The notes under the pieces are model-generated. The model did no database searches. It saw only the letters and a program-made list of their open reading frames with translations, and was not told where the DNA came from. A DNA stretch of 6,593 bases from an uncultured Sphingomonadales bacterium (GTDB lineage Bacteria; Pseudomonadota; Alphaproteobacteria; Sphingomonadales; Sphingomonadaceae). The stretch is from NCBI GenBank assembly GCA_937898535.1, contig CALDKP010000027.1, positions 1 through 6,593 of the forward strand, read 5' to 3'. Shown here piece after piece: positions 6,122 to 6,593 of the stretch. How positions within the stretch are numbered: the first letter of the stretch is position 1; each line of letters starts with the position of its first letter. Made by a program: the position numbers and the translations under genes.

Positions 6122-6593
6122 GTGCGTTACGCTTATGCAGTTACCACCGCGCTTTTGATGACAGGCGCCGCCGTAGCTTTGGTCAACGACAATCCCGTGA
6201 CCGCGCAAACCGGCCTTGCTGTTTCGGAACAAGTTAATCTCGCGCCCGGCGGCGCACCGTCGAGCTTTGCAGACTTGGCCGCACAGTTGCAGCCAGCGGT
6301 GGTCAACATCGCCACGCGTCAAAAGGTGCAAGTCGCCACCAGCTTTAATCCGCTGACCGGCGAACGCCGCCCGGTGACGCAGGAACAAGCAAGCGGCGGC
6401 TCTGGCTTTTTAATCTCGAGCGACGGCTACATCGTAACCAACAACCATGTGGTCGCGGGTGGTCCATCGGGCGACGCGGTTGACCGCGTGACCGTCACCT
6501 TGTTTGATGGTAAAGAATATGAGGCCGAAATCGTGGGTCGCGACCCATCTTCCGATATCGCACTGCTCAAAATCCGTGCGACCGATTTGCCAT
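6122..6593 (+). CDS. degP: Do-family periplasmic serine endopeptidase (DegP/HtrA), 5' part only
   Basis: HtrA/Do proteases degrade or refold damaged proteins in the periplasm. The 157 readable residues (from GTG; three more if ATG 6113 is used) begin with a signal peptide: hydrophobic residues about 7-21 and a likely cleavage site after VTA (26-28). The protease domain follows with FADLAAQLQPAVVNI (49-63), SGGSGFLISSDGYIVTNNHVV (91-111) and DPSSDIALLKI (141-151). His109 and Asp145 occupy the catalytic His and Asp positions; the serine (GNSGG) and the PDZ domains lie beyond the right edge. The loop before the SGGSGF block is short. It is downstream of hflKC on the same strand, an arrangement also found in other alphaproteobacteria, which fits an envelope quality-control cluster. 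DegP, DegQ and MucD cannot be told apart here, so the symbol is a family label. Confidence 0.93.
   Translation, partial: MRYAYAVTTALLMTGAAVALVNDNPVTAQTGLAVSEQVNLAPGGAPSSFADLAAQLQPAVVNIATRQKVQVATSFNPLTGERRPVTQEQASGGSGFLISSDGYIVTNNHVVAGGPSGDAVDRVTVTLFDGKEYEAEIVGRDPSSDIALLKIRATDLP

Noticed and set aside
1..6593. CRISPR arrays, tRNA/rRNA genes, insertion sequences, defence or toxin-antitoxin modules
   Set aside because: No direct repeat arrays, tRNA-like folds, transposase motifs or terminal inverted repeats are visible. The window is filled almost end to end by six housekeeping-type genes with uniform base composition.

Overview
The window looks like a chromosomal core-gene segment from an alphaproteobacterium, most likely Sphingomonadales. 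This rests on the protein styles (short HflK and HflC, the Mrp form, a 'Do'-family protease), a moderately high GC content, and the hflK-hflC-protease order. The genus is not resolved. The first 13 bases are not genomic: they match the Illumina adapter end, so the left edge is a contig end and the ferrochelatase gene is cut there by assembly.

There are two divergent gene blocks around a 71-bp gap (3961-4031). The minus-strand block runs mrp (Fe-S carrier ATPase), then a Tat-signal molybdopterin-binding oxidoreductase subunit, then hemH (ferrochelatase, partial). Each junction is a 4-bp ATGA stop/start overlap, so the three are probably one translationally coupled operon. All three have links to iron or metal cofactors, but the molybdenum subunit lacks any visible Fe-S partner gene.

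The plus-strand block runs hflK, hflC (again an ATGA overlap), a 126-bp gap with three stem-loops, then the 5' part of a periplasmic DegP/HtrA protease that runs off the right edge. HflK and HflC form the membrane cage around FtsH, and DegP handles misfolded periplasmic proteins, so this block is an envelope protein quality-control cluster.

Nothing in the window amounts to a new defence or mobile system. The best leads are a matching shortening of the coiled-coil stalk in both HflK and HflC, the orphan molybdenum oxidoreductase coupled to mrp and hemH, a perfect 15-bp dyad in the hflK promoter region, and the adapter remnant.
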